Positions 1 through 7,568 of a stretch of 45,174 nt of DNA are shown here, in pieces. The notes under the pieces are model-generated. The model saw nothing but the letters and a program-made list of their open reading frames with translations, did no database searches and had not been told where the DNA came from. Position 1 is the stretch's first letter. The number at the start of each line of letters is the position of its first letter. The DNA is from Eubacterium ramulus. GTDB lineage: Bacteria; Bacillota; Clostridia; Lachnospirales; Lachnospiraceae. A program made the position numbers and the translations under genes. The stretch is from the NCBI RefSeq assembly GCF_003122485.1, contig NZ_JRFU01000104.1:1-45174 (forward strand), given 5' to 3'.

Positions 1-7
1 GCGACCT

Positions 8-88
8 GTCAGTGGGAGCTTTTAACTCCCACTGACATAAGCATCCCCCCTGCTTAGTGCTCTACGCACTTGAAGCGGGGGAATGCTT
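8..88. repeat. Double-hairpin repeat element, copy A (end of a mobile element)
   Basis: Two adjacent hairpins. The first (8-36) pairs GTCAGTGGGAG with CTCCCACTGAC. The second (39-88) pairs AAGCAT plus a C-run and CTGCTTAGTGC with GCACTTGAAGC, a G-run and ATGCTT. A second copy with the same order of hairpins and the same core (CTGCTTA.TGC / GCA.TTGAAGC.GGGG) lies at 24357-24438. In both places a minus-strand ORF stops inside the second hairpin, so the element appears to have cut both genes. Subterminal hairpins of this kind are typical of IS200/IS605-group ends or derived palindromic elements; that family assignment is inference, and the rest of this copy lies outside the window. Confidence 0.6.
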
Positions 89-245
89 ATTCTGCGTTCA
101 AATCCTCATTCCAACTTTTAACATAACGCGAACCCACAGGTGTATTAATCATTTCATCAATATATAATGAGACACCATGCTTATCGCCGTACATCTCATT
201 GCATAATTTTTCAAGTTTCTTATAAGAATCAATAAAATTCATCAT
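87..245 (-). pseudogene. Small DUF6548-like protein, C-terminus cut by the hairpin repeat
   Basis: A 52-residue ORF starting MMNFIDSYKKLEKLCNEMYG and ending within the hairpin repeat. A good ribosome site (GGAGAG) lies 5-6 bases before the ATG pair, and the start is only 22 bases after the stop of the upstream alcohol dehydrogenase, so the two may be co-transcribed. The N-terminal pattern (MNFI.SYK.LEKLC...YIDEMINTP.GS) resembles small Clostridia proteins annotated DUF6548, usually somewhat longer, as I recall them. The last few residues and the stop come from the repeat, so I read this as a truncated gene. Function is unknown. Confidence 0.6.
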
Positions 246-267
246 TTACTCTCCACTAACTGAGTTT

Positions 268-1452
268 TTAGACATCATACGCCATACAGAACACTTCCAA
301 TATGTCATCGTATGCCAGTTCTTTGTAACCAATCAGTGTACGTGTTTTCCCTCTGGAGCACTTAAACGCCAGCATCTCCAAATCTGTTTCTTTCACACCA
401 AGCATTTTCAAATTTGTTGGCATTCCAATAGATGCATAAAATGCTTCCTGCATGTTAATGGCCGTCTCAATGGTTTTCTCCGGGTGTTCAAAATCCACAT
501 CTACATTCCATACATTCTGTGCATACTGTAACCAGCGGTTGATGTTTGCCTTGTATACATAACGTGCCCAACTGCACCAGAGTGCTGCCAAGCCAGCTCC
601 GTGTGCCACCTGTGTATACATTCCGGAAACCTCATGCTCTAATTGGTGAACAACAAGCTGAGTCTTTCGTCCACATCCTGTCAGACCATTATGAGCCAGT
701 GAAGATGCCCACATCATATTTGCACGCGCTTCATAATTTTCCGGATCTGCCAGACAGTCTTTTCCGGCTTTCATCACGTTTTTGATCACAGCTTCTGCAA
801 TGGCATCCGTCAGATAAGTGTCTTCGCCCGGGCAGAAATAACGCTCAATCGTATGCATTGCAATATCCACGATACCACAAGCTGTCTGATACGGGTTCAC
901 GGTATAGGTCAGTTCCGGATTTTCAATGGCAAAATCCATACGGTTGCAGCTACATCCATAGCCTCGCTTTTCGTTTGTTTCTGTATTTGTGATAACACAG
1001 GAATTGGACATTTCCGAACCAGCTGCTGCCAGTGTCAGAATCGCACCTTTTCGCAATGTTTTCTGCGGTACACATTTTCCAAGGGAGAAATCCCATACAT
1101 CGACGTCCGGATTTGCCACACCGTTTGCAATGTCTTTGGAAGAATCCAGTACAGAACCTCCACCGACTGCCAGTACAAAATCAATGCCTTCCCGCTGGCA
1201 GAGTGCGATACCTTCCCGCACAAGCTTCAGCTCCGGATTTGCTGTCACACCGCCAAGTTCCACATAAGCAATGCCTTCTGCTTCCAACGCTTTTTCCACG
1301 CGGTCTAACAGTCCACTTTTTCTGGCAGACTGACCACCAAAATGAACCAACACTTTTTTCGGTGCATATCCGGCAATGATTTTTCCAACGTTTAATTCTT
1401 CCTCTTTTCCAAAATAAACTTTCGTGGGTGTTTCATATACAAAGTTTTCCAT
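268..1452 (-). CDS. Iron-containing alcohol dehydrogenase (butanol dehydrogenase type)
   Basis: A 394-residue cytoplasmic oxidoreductase of the iron-dependent (type III) alcohol dehydrogenase family. Such enzymes interconvert aldehydes and alcohols using NAD(P)H in fermentation. The Rossmann-type half carries the GGGSVLDSSK signature (about residues 97-106). The iron-binding half shows the expected Asp/His pattern: D..MHTIE (GIVDIAMHTIE), HQLEHE and QVAHGAGLA. Length is normal for the BdhA/YugJ branch. The start ATG follows a ribosome site (GGAGG) in the 1453-1470 region. It stands alone with its own upstream AT-rich region. Exact substrate cannot be told from sequence; NADH-dependent butanol or short-chain aldehyde reduction is the usual annotation. 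Confidence 0.9.
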   Translation of the reverse strand: MENFVYETPTKVYFGKEEELNVGKIIAGYAPKKVLVHFGGQSARKSGLLDRVEKALEAEGIAYVELGGVTANPELKLVREGIALCQREGIDFVLAVGGGSVLDSSKDIANGVANPDVDVWDFSLGKCVPQKTLRKGAILTLAAAGSEMSNSCVITNTETNEKRGYGCSCNRMDFAIENPELTYTVNPYQTACGIVDIAMHTIERYFCPGEDTYLTDAIAEAVIKNVMKAGKDCLADPENYEARANMMWASSLAHNGLTGCGRKTQLVVHQLEHEVSGMYTQVAHGAGLAALWCSWARYVYKANINRWLQYAQNVWNVDVDFEHPEKTIETAINMQEAFYASIGMPTNLKMLGVKETDLEMLAFKCSRGKTRTLIGYKELAYDDILEVFCMAYDV

Positions 1453-1577
1453 ACCATTCTACCTCCAGCAAACATTTACTTGTGTTGCTATTACTTTATA
1501 ACAATCCGTAAAAATGTTCAACCAATCCTTCGATATTCCATAGAATTTACGTCACCATTCCCTGTACCATTCACAAA

Positions 1578-1622
1578 AAAATCCATTTACAAAATATAGC
1601 CCACATTTTGTAAATGGATTTT
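1578..1622. terminator. Bidirectional hairpin terminator after the PTS IIC gene
   Basis: A perfect 18-bp inverted repeat, AAAATCCATTTACAAAAT (1578-1595) with its complement at 1605-1622, around a 9-base loop. On the minus strand the stem runs straight into a T-rich tract, as expected of an intrinsic terminator for the gene whose stop is at 1647. Confidence 0.8.
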
Positions 1623-1646
1623 GGTATCATTTCTATTTTTCAAATT

Positions 1647-2684
1647 CTATACTTCCAGTTTCATGTCACCGTCTTTGATCCATCCGGCTTTTCTCATTCC
1701 TTCTGAGAAAATCAATGTCACAACTGCCGGCAGAACAAAATGCATGAGAATAATCTGAATCAGTGCCACTTTGGATGACATTCCTGTCTCAATCATTGCG
1801 CCATAAGCTGCGATCTGTCCAACGAAACCTGCGGAACCCATTCCTGATCCGATCGGTGTACTTACCATATGTAAGACCGCAGATGCGATCGGTCCCAAAA
1901 TCGCGCTGGAAATAATCGGTGGCAGCCAAATCAGCGGCCTGCGCAGAATATTTGGTACCTGAAGCATGGATGTTCCGATTCCCTGTGCGATAAATCCGCC
2001 AAATTTGTTTTCACGATAACTTGCAACCGCAAAGCCAACCATCTGACAACAGCATCCGATGGTTGCCGCGCCTGCTGCCAGTCCTGTCAGTCCCATGGAA
2101 ACGCCAAGTGCCGCGGAACTGATCGGCAATGTCAGAATCATTCCCATCAGAACCGATACTGCGATACCACCAAGGATCGGAGATGCCTCTACGTTAATAT
2201 TTACCAGATTTCCAAGCCATTTCATAAAGTTGGAAATTGGCGGTCCCACGATAAATCCTGCTGCCGCACCGGTACAAATGGATACCAGTGGCGTCAAAAT
2301 AATATCAATTTTTGTTCTTCCTGCAACCAGCCTGCCGCACTCAATGCCGATCAGAGCTGCCACAAAAGCTCCCAGAGGCTCTCCTGCTTTTCCCAATGCA
2401 AAACTTTCCATTCCCAGTGCCGGAAACGCTCCGATCATACCGGCCACCGCAGCAGAAACTGTTACAAGCGGTCCCTGTTTAAACTTTGCAGCGACACCGA
2501 CACCAATACCTGCTCCGGTCACTGTTTTTGCCACACTGGAAATCGCAATCAGATAAGTTCCAATCTCATTTCCAACTAAAGTTCCAATCTGTCCAATGAT
2601 CGTTCCGATGATCAGTGTGGAAAAAAGTCCAAGCGCCATTCCACTCAAACCATCAATAAAAATGTGATTCAGTACTTTTTTCAT
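1647..2684 (-). CDS. PTS sugar transporter subunit IIC (EIIC_2 family), orphan
   Basis: A 345-residue very hydrophobic protein with about nine membrane segments and Gly-rich stretches (TVTGAGIGVGVAAKF, LTGLAAGAATIGC). It matches the stand-alone PTS EIIC family (PTS_EIIC_2), where the membrane channel is encoded without IIA or IIB phosphotransfer domains. No phosphorylatable His or Cys domain is present in this ORF and no IIA/IIB gene is next to it, so it would depend on components encoded elsewhere or act without them. The ATG is preceded by AAAGGAGAGAAG. The substrate cannot be inferred. Confidence 0.85.
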   Translation of the reverse strand: MKKVLNHIFIDGLSGMALGLFSTLIIGTIIGQIGTLVGNEIGTYLIAISSVAKTVTGAGIGVGVAAKFKQGPLVTVSAAVAGMIGAFPALGMESFALGKAGEPLGAFVAALIGIECGRLVAGRTKIDIILTPLVSICTGAAAGFIVGPPISNFMKWLGNLVNINVEASPILGGIAVSVLMGMILTLPISSAALGVSMGLTGLAAGAATIGCCCQMVGFAVASYRENKFGGFIAQGIGTSMLQVPNILRRPLIWLPPIISSAILGPIASAVLHMVSTPIGSGMGSAGFVGQIAAYGAMIETGMSSKVALIQIILMHFVLPAVVTLIFSEGMRKAGWIKDGDMKLEV

Positions 2685-2872
2685 AAAACTTCTCTCCTTT
2701 ATATTTTCTCATATTGCTATAAGAGCATGACTTTTTCATAGAATAGACAAATACATTTTCATGCGTAATTAATTCATTTAATTTCTTTATTTTGTCTGTC
2801 TTGTCACTTGTCGTCACATTATAGCACAGAGTGTGTAAAAAGAGAAGTCTCTCTTTGCCTCTAATTTTTTCC

Positions 2873-4195
2873 TTATTTTTGATCCGGCTGCCGTTTGAAG
2901 AAAAATGCCAGCACCATGCAGCCTGCCACGATCAGCATCGGAAGCCAGAACAGATTCATATAAATTGCACGAATCGCTTCCGGGCTTTTCTGCGCTGCCT
3001 CTGCCGCATAATGTCCCGCATGAAGCACAGCCGAAAATACCACACCGGCGATAGCTGTTCCCGCTTTCATCGTGCACATCATAAAAGATGTCATCACACC
3101 CTGCGGGCGTTTTCCGGTCAACGATTCCACTTCATCCACTGTATCTGCACAGATGGCATAACACGGACTGGTTGCCATGCTTTTTCCAAGTTCTGCCAAA
3201 AGCATAAATACACAGAACAAGACCAGATTTTTTCTGCACACAAACATAACCACTGTCAGCACCAGAAAGGCTCCAAATCCAAACAGCATGCAGTTTCTGT
3301 TTCCAAGCCGATTGAGCATCTTATCCATAAACAACGCCGCCAAAAGCTGCGCCATCGTATAGATCGTAAGAATTAAAGTTGCCCGGCTTTCATCCATCAG
3401 AATATATTTGGAATAATACATAATGCTCTGGTTTTGCAGGATCATCACAACCATGACGCAAGCCCCGATCACACAGAGCAAAATCCAGGAACGGCTTTTT
3501 ACCGCACATTGCAGAGATTCTTTTAAACTCATGCGCGCTTCCCCTTCTGTCCGCACACGTTCCCGACAGGAAATACTACAGTTTCCAAGTAACACCAGAT
3601 TTATCACACCGTAAATTACCGCCACCGGTGCAAAACTGAAACGTCCCTGCACACCGCACAACGCCACCAACGGCAAGGTCAGAAAGCTCACCAGCAGACT
3701 TCCGGTTCCGCTTCCAAATACTTTAAAACTGTTCAATACACGGCGTTCTTTTACATCACTGGTGAGCAATGACAGCAACGTGCCATAACCGGTATTGTTG
3801 ACCGCATACAAAATGCAGAATAGCAAATAGGTAACAAACGCAAACAGCACTTTCCCGTGTGCGCTCAGATCCGGCACCATAAAAACAAGGATAAACATAA
3901 TCGTCAGCGGAATCGTGGTGGTATAAATAAAAGGCTTTGCCTTGCCCCCTTTGAAATGACTGCCGTCAATGGCGACTCCCGTCAGGAAATTCACCAGTGC
4001 TTCTATTAACCTCGTCACACCAAAGATCACGCCCACTGCCGCAATGGAAATTCCTGCGATATCCGTATAATAATAGGAAAGGTAAGAACTGACTGCACCA
4101 AATGTAATGCAGCTTGCCACGTCTCCACCGCTGTAGCTGAATTTTTCCCATAAAGATATTTTTCTAGATTCTTTTTTTATGTTTGTAGTGTTCAT
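2873..4195 (-). CDS. GPH-family (MelB-like) sugar:cation symporter
   Basis: A 440-residue, 12-segment major-facilitator protein of the glycoside-pentoside-hexuronide:cation symporter group. The N-terminal SLWEKFSYSGGDVASCI, the SYYYTDIAGIS segment and the GV.IDGSHFKGGKAKPF loop are typical of the MelB/XylP/UidB group. Such carriers import glycosides or uronides with Na+ or H+. An upstream in-frame ATG exists at 4237, but I chose 4195 because a GGGGG ribosome site sits six bases before it and the extra residues (ILKISSIWGQ) are not family-like. No glycosidase gene lies beside it, so the substrate is open. Confidence 0.88.
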   Translation of the reverse strand: MNTTNIKKESRKISLWEKFSYSGGDVASCITFGAVSSYLSYYYTDIAGISIAAVGVIFGVTRLIEALVNFLTGVAIDGSHFKGGKAKPFIYTTTIPLTIMFILVFMVPDLSAHGKVLFAFVTYLLFCILYAVNNTGYGTLLSLLTSDVKERRVLNSFKVFGSGTGSLLVSFLTLPLVALCGVQGRFSFAPVAVIYGVINLVLLGNCSISCRERVRTEGEARMSLKESLQCAVKSRSWILLCVIGACVMVVMILQNQSIMYYSKYILMDESRATLILTIYTMAQLLAALFMDKMLNRLGNRNCMLFGFGAFLVLTVVMFVCRKNLVLFCVFMLLAELGKSMATSPCYAICADTVDEVESLTGKRPQGVMTSFMMCTMKAGTAIAGVVFSAVLHAGHYAAEAAQKSPEAIRAIYMNLFWLPMLIVAGCMVLAFFFKRQPDQK

Positions 4196-4437
4196 TGTCT
4201 GCCCCCAAATTGAACTGATTTTTAATATATCTATCACTCATCTTATAAAAATAATTTTACTACTTTAGGGTAAAGAAATATAGAAGGATTTTTCCCAAAT
4301 ACTGTAAATTCGTATCAGTATATTACATTTTATTCATTACATGTGTTCAGAAAATGATTGTACTTATAAAAAGAAATATTCCATTGTTCACGCAAAAAAA
4401 GATATATCGTTAAGATACCAATTTTTCTCTTTACGGC

Positions 4438-4468
4438 AAAAAAATCAGCAGATATTCTCTGCTGATTT
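4438..4468 (-). terminator. Terminator of the tRNA-Leu(CAG) pair
   Basis: On the minus strand AAATCAGCAGA pairs with TCTGCTGATTT around a five-base loop and is followed by a T-run, seven bases after the second tRNA. Confidence 0.85.
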
Positions 4469-4474
4469 CAATGA

Positions 4475-4559
4475 TGCAGGAAAAGGGACTTGAACCCTCA
4501 TGACTGCAATAGTCACACGGACCTGAACCGTGCGCGTCTGCCAATTCCGCCATTCCTGC
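4475..4559 (-). tRNA. tRNA-Leu(CAG), distal copy
   Basis: An 85-nt class II tRNA. The acceptor stem GCAGGAA pairs with TTCCTGC plus discriminator A. The anticodon stem is CACGG/CCGTG with loop TTCAGGT, giving anticodon CAG (codon CUG). A long variable arm, GACTATTGCAGTC, and a GGTTCAAGTCC T-loop are present. CCA is not encoded. It is identical to the copy at 4594-4678, and the spacers after each gene are also similar, so the pair arose by tandem duplication of a unit of about 119 bp. Confidence 0.97.
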
Positions 4560-4593
4560 GTATTAAATTGTTTGCTGCATCGTTGATGTAAAA

Positions 4594-4678
4594 TGCAGGA
4601 AAAGGGACTTGAACCCTCATGACTGCAATAGTCACACGGACCTGAACCGTGCGCGTCTGCCAATTCCGCCATTCCTGC
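4594..4678 (-). tRNA. tRNA-Leu(CAG), promoter-proximal copy
   Basis: Identical in sequence to the copy at 4475-4559: same acceptor stem, CAG anticodon and long variable arm. It is the first gene after the promoter at 4718-4746, so both are probably cut from one transcript. Confidence 0.97.
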
Positions 4679-4717
4679 ATATCAAATTGCTTTGCTGCCC
4701 CGCAGCTGACAAAGCAT

Positions 4718-4746
4718 ATAATACAACAACGACATTTAAATGTCAA
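4718..4746 (-). promoter_or_regulatory. Promoter for the tRNA-Leu(CAG) pair
   Basis: On the minus strand TTGACA (4741-4746) is 17 bases from TATTAT (4718-4723), a near-consensus sigma-A promoter about 35 bases before the first tRNA. Confidence 0.85.
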
Positions 4747-4801
4747 CACTTTTTTTCTGTTTTTTCAAATGCATATTTTTTATATTTTTTCCGAAAAACT
4801 G

Positions 4802-4830
4802 TTGACATTATGCCTTACTTTTGGTATCAT
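4802..4830 (+). promoter_or_regulatory. Promoter for tRNA-Leu(UAA) copy 1
   Basis: TTGACA (4802-4807), a 17-base spacer and TATCAT (4825-4830), about 34 bases upstream of the tRNA. It diverges from the promoter of the CAG pair. Confidence 0.85.
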
Positions 4831-4863
4831 TTCTTCTTGTCGGAAACAATAATGACGACACAT

Positions 4864-4948
4864 GCGGAAGTGTCGGAACTGGCAGACGAGCAAGACTAAG
4901 GATCTTGTGACTATTGCAGTCGTGTGGGTTCAAGTCCCATCTTCCGCA
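4864..4948 (+). tRNA. tRNA-Leu(UAA), copy 1
   Basis: An 85-nt class II tRNA. Acceptor GCGGAAG pairs with CTTCCGC plus discriminator A. Anticodon stem CAAGA/TCTTG with loop CTAAGGA gives anticodon TAA (codon UUA). The variable arm is GACTATTGCAGTC. The other copy (6493-6577) has GATTATTGCAATC, a compensatory C-G to T-A change in the same stem, so both copies seem to have been kept under selection for structure. Confidence 0.97.
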
Positions 4949-4950
4949 TC

Positions 4951-4984
4951 AAAAGACCTCAACCTTTGGTTGGGGTCTTTTTTG
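4951..4984 (+). terminator. Terminator after tRNA-Leu(UAA) copy 1
   Basis: AAAAGACCTCAACC pairs with GGTTGGGGTCTTTT around a short TTT loop and continues into T's, immediately after the tRNA. Confidence 0.9.
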
Positions 4985-4987
4985 CGG

Positions 4988-5060
4988 ACGGAGACATGAA
5001 CCCAAGGTTCATATCTCCGCTTCGCTCCGGTCGGCGCAAATCCGAGATCCACCGGATCTC
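4988..5060. repeat. Cluster of short hairpins between tRNA and integration scar
   Basis: Two compact inverted repeats: GGAGA.ATGAACC with GGTTCAT.TCTCC (about 4990-5018) and CGAGATCC with GGATCTCG (about 5042-5060). No coding capacity is convincing here. Role unknown. Confidence 0.45.
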
Positions 5061-5066
5061 GTGCGC

Positions 5067-5116
5067 CCCATCTTCCGCATTATTTAATTTGGTGCAAAAG
5101 CCTTATAATCAAGGCT
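5067..5116. repeat. att-like repeat, old integration scar
   Basis: The run from CCCATCTTCCGCATTA to ...CAAGGCTTCCG repeats the tRNA-Leu(UAA) 3' end plus flank found at 6558-6613 and 24088-24143, with a few changes. It also contains the AAGCCTT/AAGGCTT hairpin followed by a T-run. It is not attached to a full tRNA gene, so it marks an earlier or partly deleted insertion at the same target. Confidence 0.75.
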
Positions 5117-5134
5117 TCCGCGCTTTTTTTGTTT

Positions 5135-5257
5135 TTAAACTGTTTGAACACCCTTGAACACGTTCACATGTGGCATTTTGCCACTGATTGCTGCTTCATA
5201 GGCAGATACCCTATCTTCCAGCGGTTCCGTTGCAAAAATGTAACTCTGCTGTGTCGT
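5135..5257 (-). pseudogene. C-terminal remnant of a tyrosine integrase
   Basis: About 40 codons read TTQQSYIFATEPLEDRVS... to ...NVFKGVQTV and stop. They are nearly identical to the last 40 residues of the integrase at 6634, including the catalytic Tyr. Homology ends abruptly at about 5257, where unrelated sequence begins. It lies right beside its own att-like repeat, in the same arrangement as the larger island, so it is the left end of a lost or reduced related element. Confidence 0.85.
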
Positions 5258-5347
5258 CATAAAATTATAATTCATCTCACAATTTTCTATCGTTAGTCCA
5301 CGCACATTTACTCCAAAAACATTACTTCACTTTAAATATTATTTTTC

Positions 5348-5397
5348 TTGAATATTCCTCTAAAATCATGTATATTAAAATAGTTTGATAATCAAAC
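5348..5397 (+). promoter_or_regulatory. Promoter with palindromic operator for the hydrolase
   Basis: TTGAAT (5348-5353), 17 bases, then TATATT (5371-5376). Just downstream, where transcription would start, is the 15-base palindrome GTTTGATAATCAAAC (5383-5397), well placed for a repressor. The regulator is unknown. Confidence 0.6.
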
Positions 5398-5424
5398 AAA
5401 TTTCAAAGAAAGGTTTTTACATAA

Positions 5425-6420
5425 ATGAAAATCATAAAAAAGAAAAAACTCAGCATCAAAAAGATCATACTGATCATCCTGACAATTTTTGTTGCTCTGC
5501 TCGTTCTGATTTCCCTGTTTGCCGGAAATTACCTTGTAAATTATTCTATTGGCCGCTCTGGTGATGGTGGAAATAGAACTGTTGCACTGGAAATCCCGGA
5601 AACTGCCGATGATACCGAACGTACCATTGCAGAAGGAAAAATTGCACAGCAGGAAGCAAACGAAACATTTCTTGCTGAAAATCCCGGTCAGACAGTTGAG
5701 ATCACATCTGAGGATGATATTCACTGCAGTGGCATCTATTATCCAAATGGCAACTCCCATGACTGGGTCATTGCCCTGCATGGCTACCGTGGCGACCACC
5801 TCGGTGCAACCAGTCTGGCTCAGCATTATCACGATCACAATTATCAGGTATTAACACCAGATCTTCGTGCCTGCGGTGATACGGATGGCAATTATCTTGG
5901 AATGGGATGGTTAGACCGAAAAGATATTCTTTCCTGGATTGACTGGATCATTGCTCAGGATTCCGATGCCAAAATCGTTATTCACGGTATTTCCATGGGT
6001 GCTGCCACAACCATGATGACAGCCGGAGAAGATACTCTGGATCAGGTAGTTGCCTTCGTTGAAGACTGCGGTTATACCAGCGTATGGGACATTTTCTCCA
6101 GTGAATTAAAACTTCGATTTGGCATGCCGAAATTTCCGCTGATGTATACAGCAAACCTGTTTGCCATAGCAAAAGCCGGTTATTCATTCAAAGAAGCATC
6201 TGCTCTGGATCAGGTAAAAAACTGTGAAAAACCAATGCTGTTCATCCATGGCACAGTCGATGATTTCATTCCATATGAAATGATGGATACTTTATATCAG
6301 GCAAAACCTGGTGATAACAAAGAAAAAATCACCGCTCCGGGCGCAGGCCATGGAGAAGCCATGTATCTTCTGGGAGATGAATACTGGGATGATGTCTTTG
6401 CATTTTTAAATAATTTTTAA
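5425..6420 (+). CDS. Membrane-anchored alpha/beta hydrolase
   Basis: A 331-residue protein with a Lys-rich start and one hydrophobic segment (about residues 14-37), so an extracytoplasmic, N-terminally anchored enzyme. The hydrolase domain has an ALHGYRGDH oxyanion-type motif, nucleophile elbow HGISMGAAT (Ser of GxSxG), an acid in HGTVDDFIPY and the catalytic His in GAGHGEAM. This is the pattern of the BAAT/serine aminopeptidase S33-like hydrolases of Firmicutes. A ribosome site (AAAGAAAGG) precedes the ATG. It stands alone between two tRNA-Leu(UAA) copies and beside an integrase scar, so it may be cargo of the older element. Substrate unknown. Confidence 0.88.
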   Translation: MKIIKKKKLSIKKIILIILTIFVALLVLISLFAGNYLVNYSIGRSGDGGNRTVALEIPETADDTERTIAEGKIAQQEANETFLAENPGQTVEITSEDDIHCSGIYYPNGNSHDWVIALHGYRGDHLGATSLAQHYHDHNYQVLTPDLRACGDTDGNYLGMGWLDRKDILSWIDWIIAQDSDAKIVIHGISMGAATTMMTAGEDTLDQVVAFVEDCGYTSVWDIFSSELKLRFGMPKFPLMYTANLFAIAKAGYSFKEASALDQVKNCEKPMLFIHGTVDDFIPYEMMDTLYQAKPGDNKEKITAPGAGHGEAMYLLGDEYWDDVFAFLNNF

Positions 6421-6427
6421 ATATAGC

Positions 6428-6456
6428 TTGACATCTCCTACTTATTTTGTTATTAT
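6428..6456 (+). promoter_or_regulatory. Promoter for tRNA-Leu(UAA) copy 2
   Basis: TTGACA (6428-6433), a 17-base spacer and TATTAT (6451-6456), about 36 bases before the tRNA. It starts only eight bases after the hydrolase stop. Confidence 0.85.
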
Positions 6457-6492
6457 AATCAAGTCGTTTGAAACAACTACATAATGACAAAT

Positions 6493-6577
6493 GCGGAAGT
6501 GTCGGAACTGGCAGACGAGCAAGACTAAGGATCTTGTGATTATTGCAATCGTGTGGGTTCAAGTCCCATCTTCCGCA
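6493..6577 (+). tRNA. tRNA-Leu(UAA), copy 2; island integration target
   Basis: An 85-nt tRNA matching copy 1 except for the covarying variable-arm pair (GATT/AATC). Its 3' 20 bases are the start of the 56-bp direct repeat that bounds the downstream island, so integration into this gene preserves the tRNA, as is usual for tyrosine integrases that use tRNA 3' ends. Confidence 0.97.
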
Positions 6578-6613
6578 TTATTTAATTTGGTGCGGAAGCC
6601 TTATAAATCAAGG
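6558..6613. repeat. attL: left direct repeat of the island
   Basis: Runs from TTCAAGTCCCATCTTCCGC through TTATAAATCAAGG. It overlaps the last 20 bases of tRNA-Leu(UAA) copy 2. Match to 24088-24143 is 54 of 56. Confidence 0.9.
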
Positions 6614-6630
6614 CTTCCGCGCTTTTTTTA
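6594..6630. terminator. Hairpin terminator within/next to attL
   Basis: GGAAGCCTT pairs with AAGGCTTCC around ATAAATC, followed on the plus strand by GCGC and a T-run. It would end the tRNA transcript, and on the minus strand lies just past the integrase stop. Confidence 0.8.
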
Positions 6631-6633
6631 TTT

Positions 6634-7539
6634 TTAAATTGTTTGAACACCCTTGAACACGTTCACATCCGGCATTTTGCCACTGATTGCCGCTTCGTAG
6701 GCAGATACTCTATCTTCCAGCGGTTCCGTTGCAAAAATGTAACTCTGCTGTGTCGTAGAAATATCTTTATGACCTGCAAACATTCTGATTTCTTCATCTG
6801 ACAAAAGCTTCGATGCTGCTAAATTCGAAATACACGTTTTTCTGATACTGTGATTTCCTTTTTGTGATGTTTCAATTTTTTTATTGATTCTGCGCAGTGT
6901 ATTATTGATTGCATCATTGTGCATCCGTTCTCCCTGCGCATTTAAAAGCAGATATTCCGAACAGAACCCTTTCTGTTCATTGATCTGACATATCAGTTTA
7001 AAAAATGCCTTTGCATTACTGGTAAGTACAATTTCACGATTGGATTCTCTTGTTTTTGTATACCACACAACTTCATATCCATCACGTTTTACCGCCCCAG
7101 ACTCATCATGTATATACTTTTTTACTTCCTGACGTTGAATATGTACTACTTTTTCAGAAAAATCTTCTTTTTTCAACGCAACAAGTTCTCCAACACGTAA
7201 TCCTAACGTAAAATTCAAACCAATTGCCAGATACGCGACATTTTTTGTTTTTTTATATTGTTTCATGGCCAATTCAATAACGGATGTTTCTTCTTTTCCC
7301 ATAAAAATCTGCTCTTCTGCCGTCTTTTTCTTTGGCTGTGCAAATTTTTTATAGGATATATTTCGAACATTTCGTGAAACATTATATTTTATGATGCTTG
7401 AATCGATTGCATAATCATACAGCATGTTCAAAAGTGATTTCATTTCTTTAAACTGCTTATTTGTCAGATGCAACTGCTCAATTTTGTCCAGATACCATTC
7501 TTTTAAAAATGCTACCGTGATTTCGTCAAGATACTTGTT
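6634..7539 (-). pseudogene. int: Tyrosine integrase, N-terminally truncated
   Basis: The catalytic domain is complete: Arg in LGLRVGEL, HSIR box in NHSIRKT, FAGHKDIS and the nucleophile Tyr in QQSYIF. Reading in frame upstream, integrase-like sequence (YLDEITVAFLKEWYLDKIEQL) continues to 7539, then meets TAA at 7540-7542. There is no ATG with a ribosome site; the longest usable start is TTG at 7473 (279 residues). Full integrases of this type are about 380-400 residues, so the arm-binding and part of the core-binding domain are missing. The C-terminus is nearly identical to the remnant at 5135-5257. A shortened but active product cannot be excluded. Confidence 0.8.
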
Positions 7540-7568
7540 TTATATGCCTAGCATAATTTCAAAGTCAA

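Noticed and set aside
853-1308. Open frames on plus opposite the alcohol dehydrogenase
   Set aside because: Antisense shadows of a well-defined enzyme; no ribosome sites.
4445-4749. Small proteins of about 75 residues repeating 'EWRNWQTRTVQVRVTIAVMR'
   Set aside because: These are translations through the two tRNA-Leu(CAG) genes.
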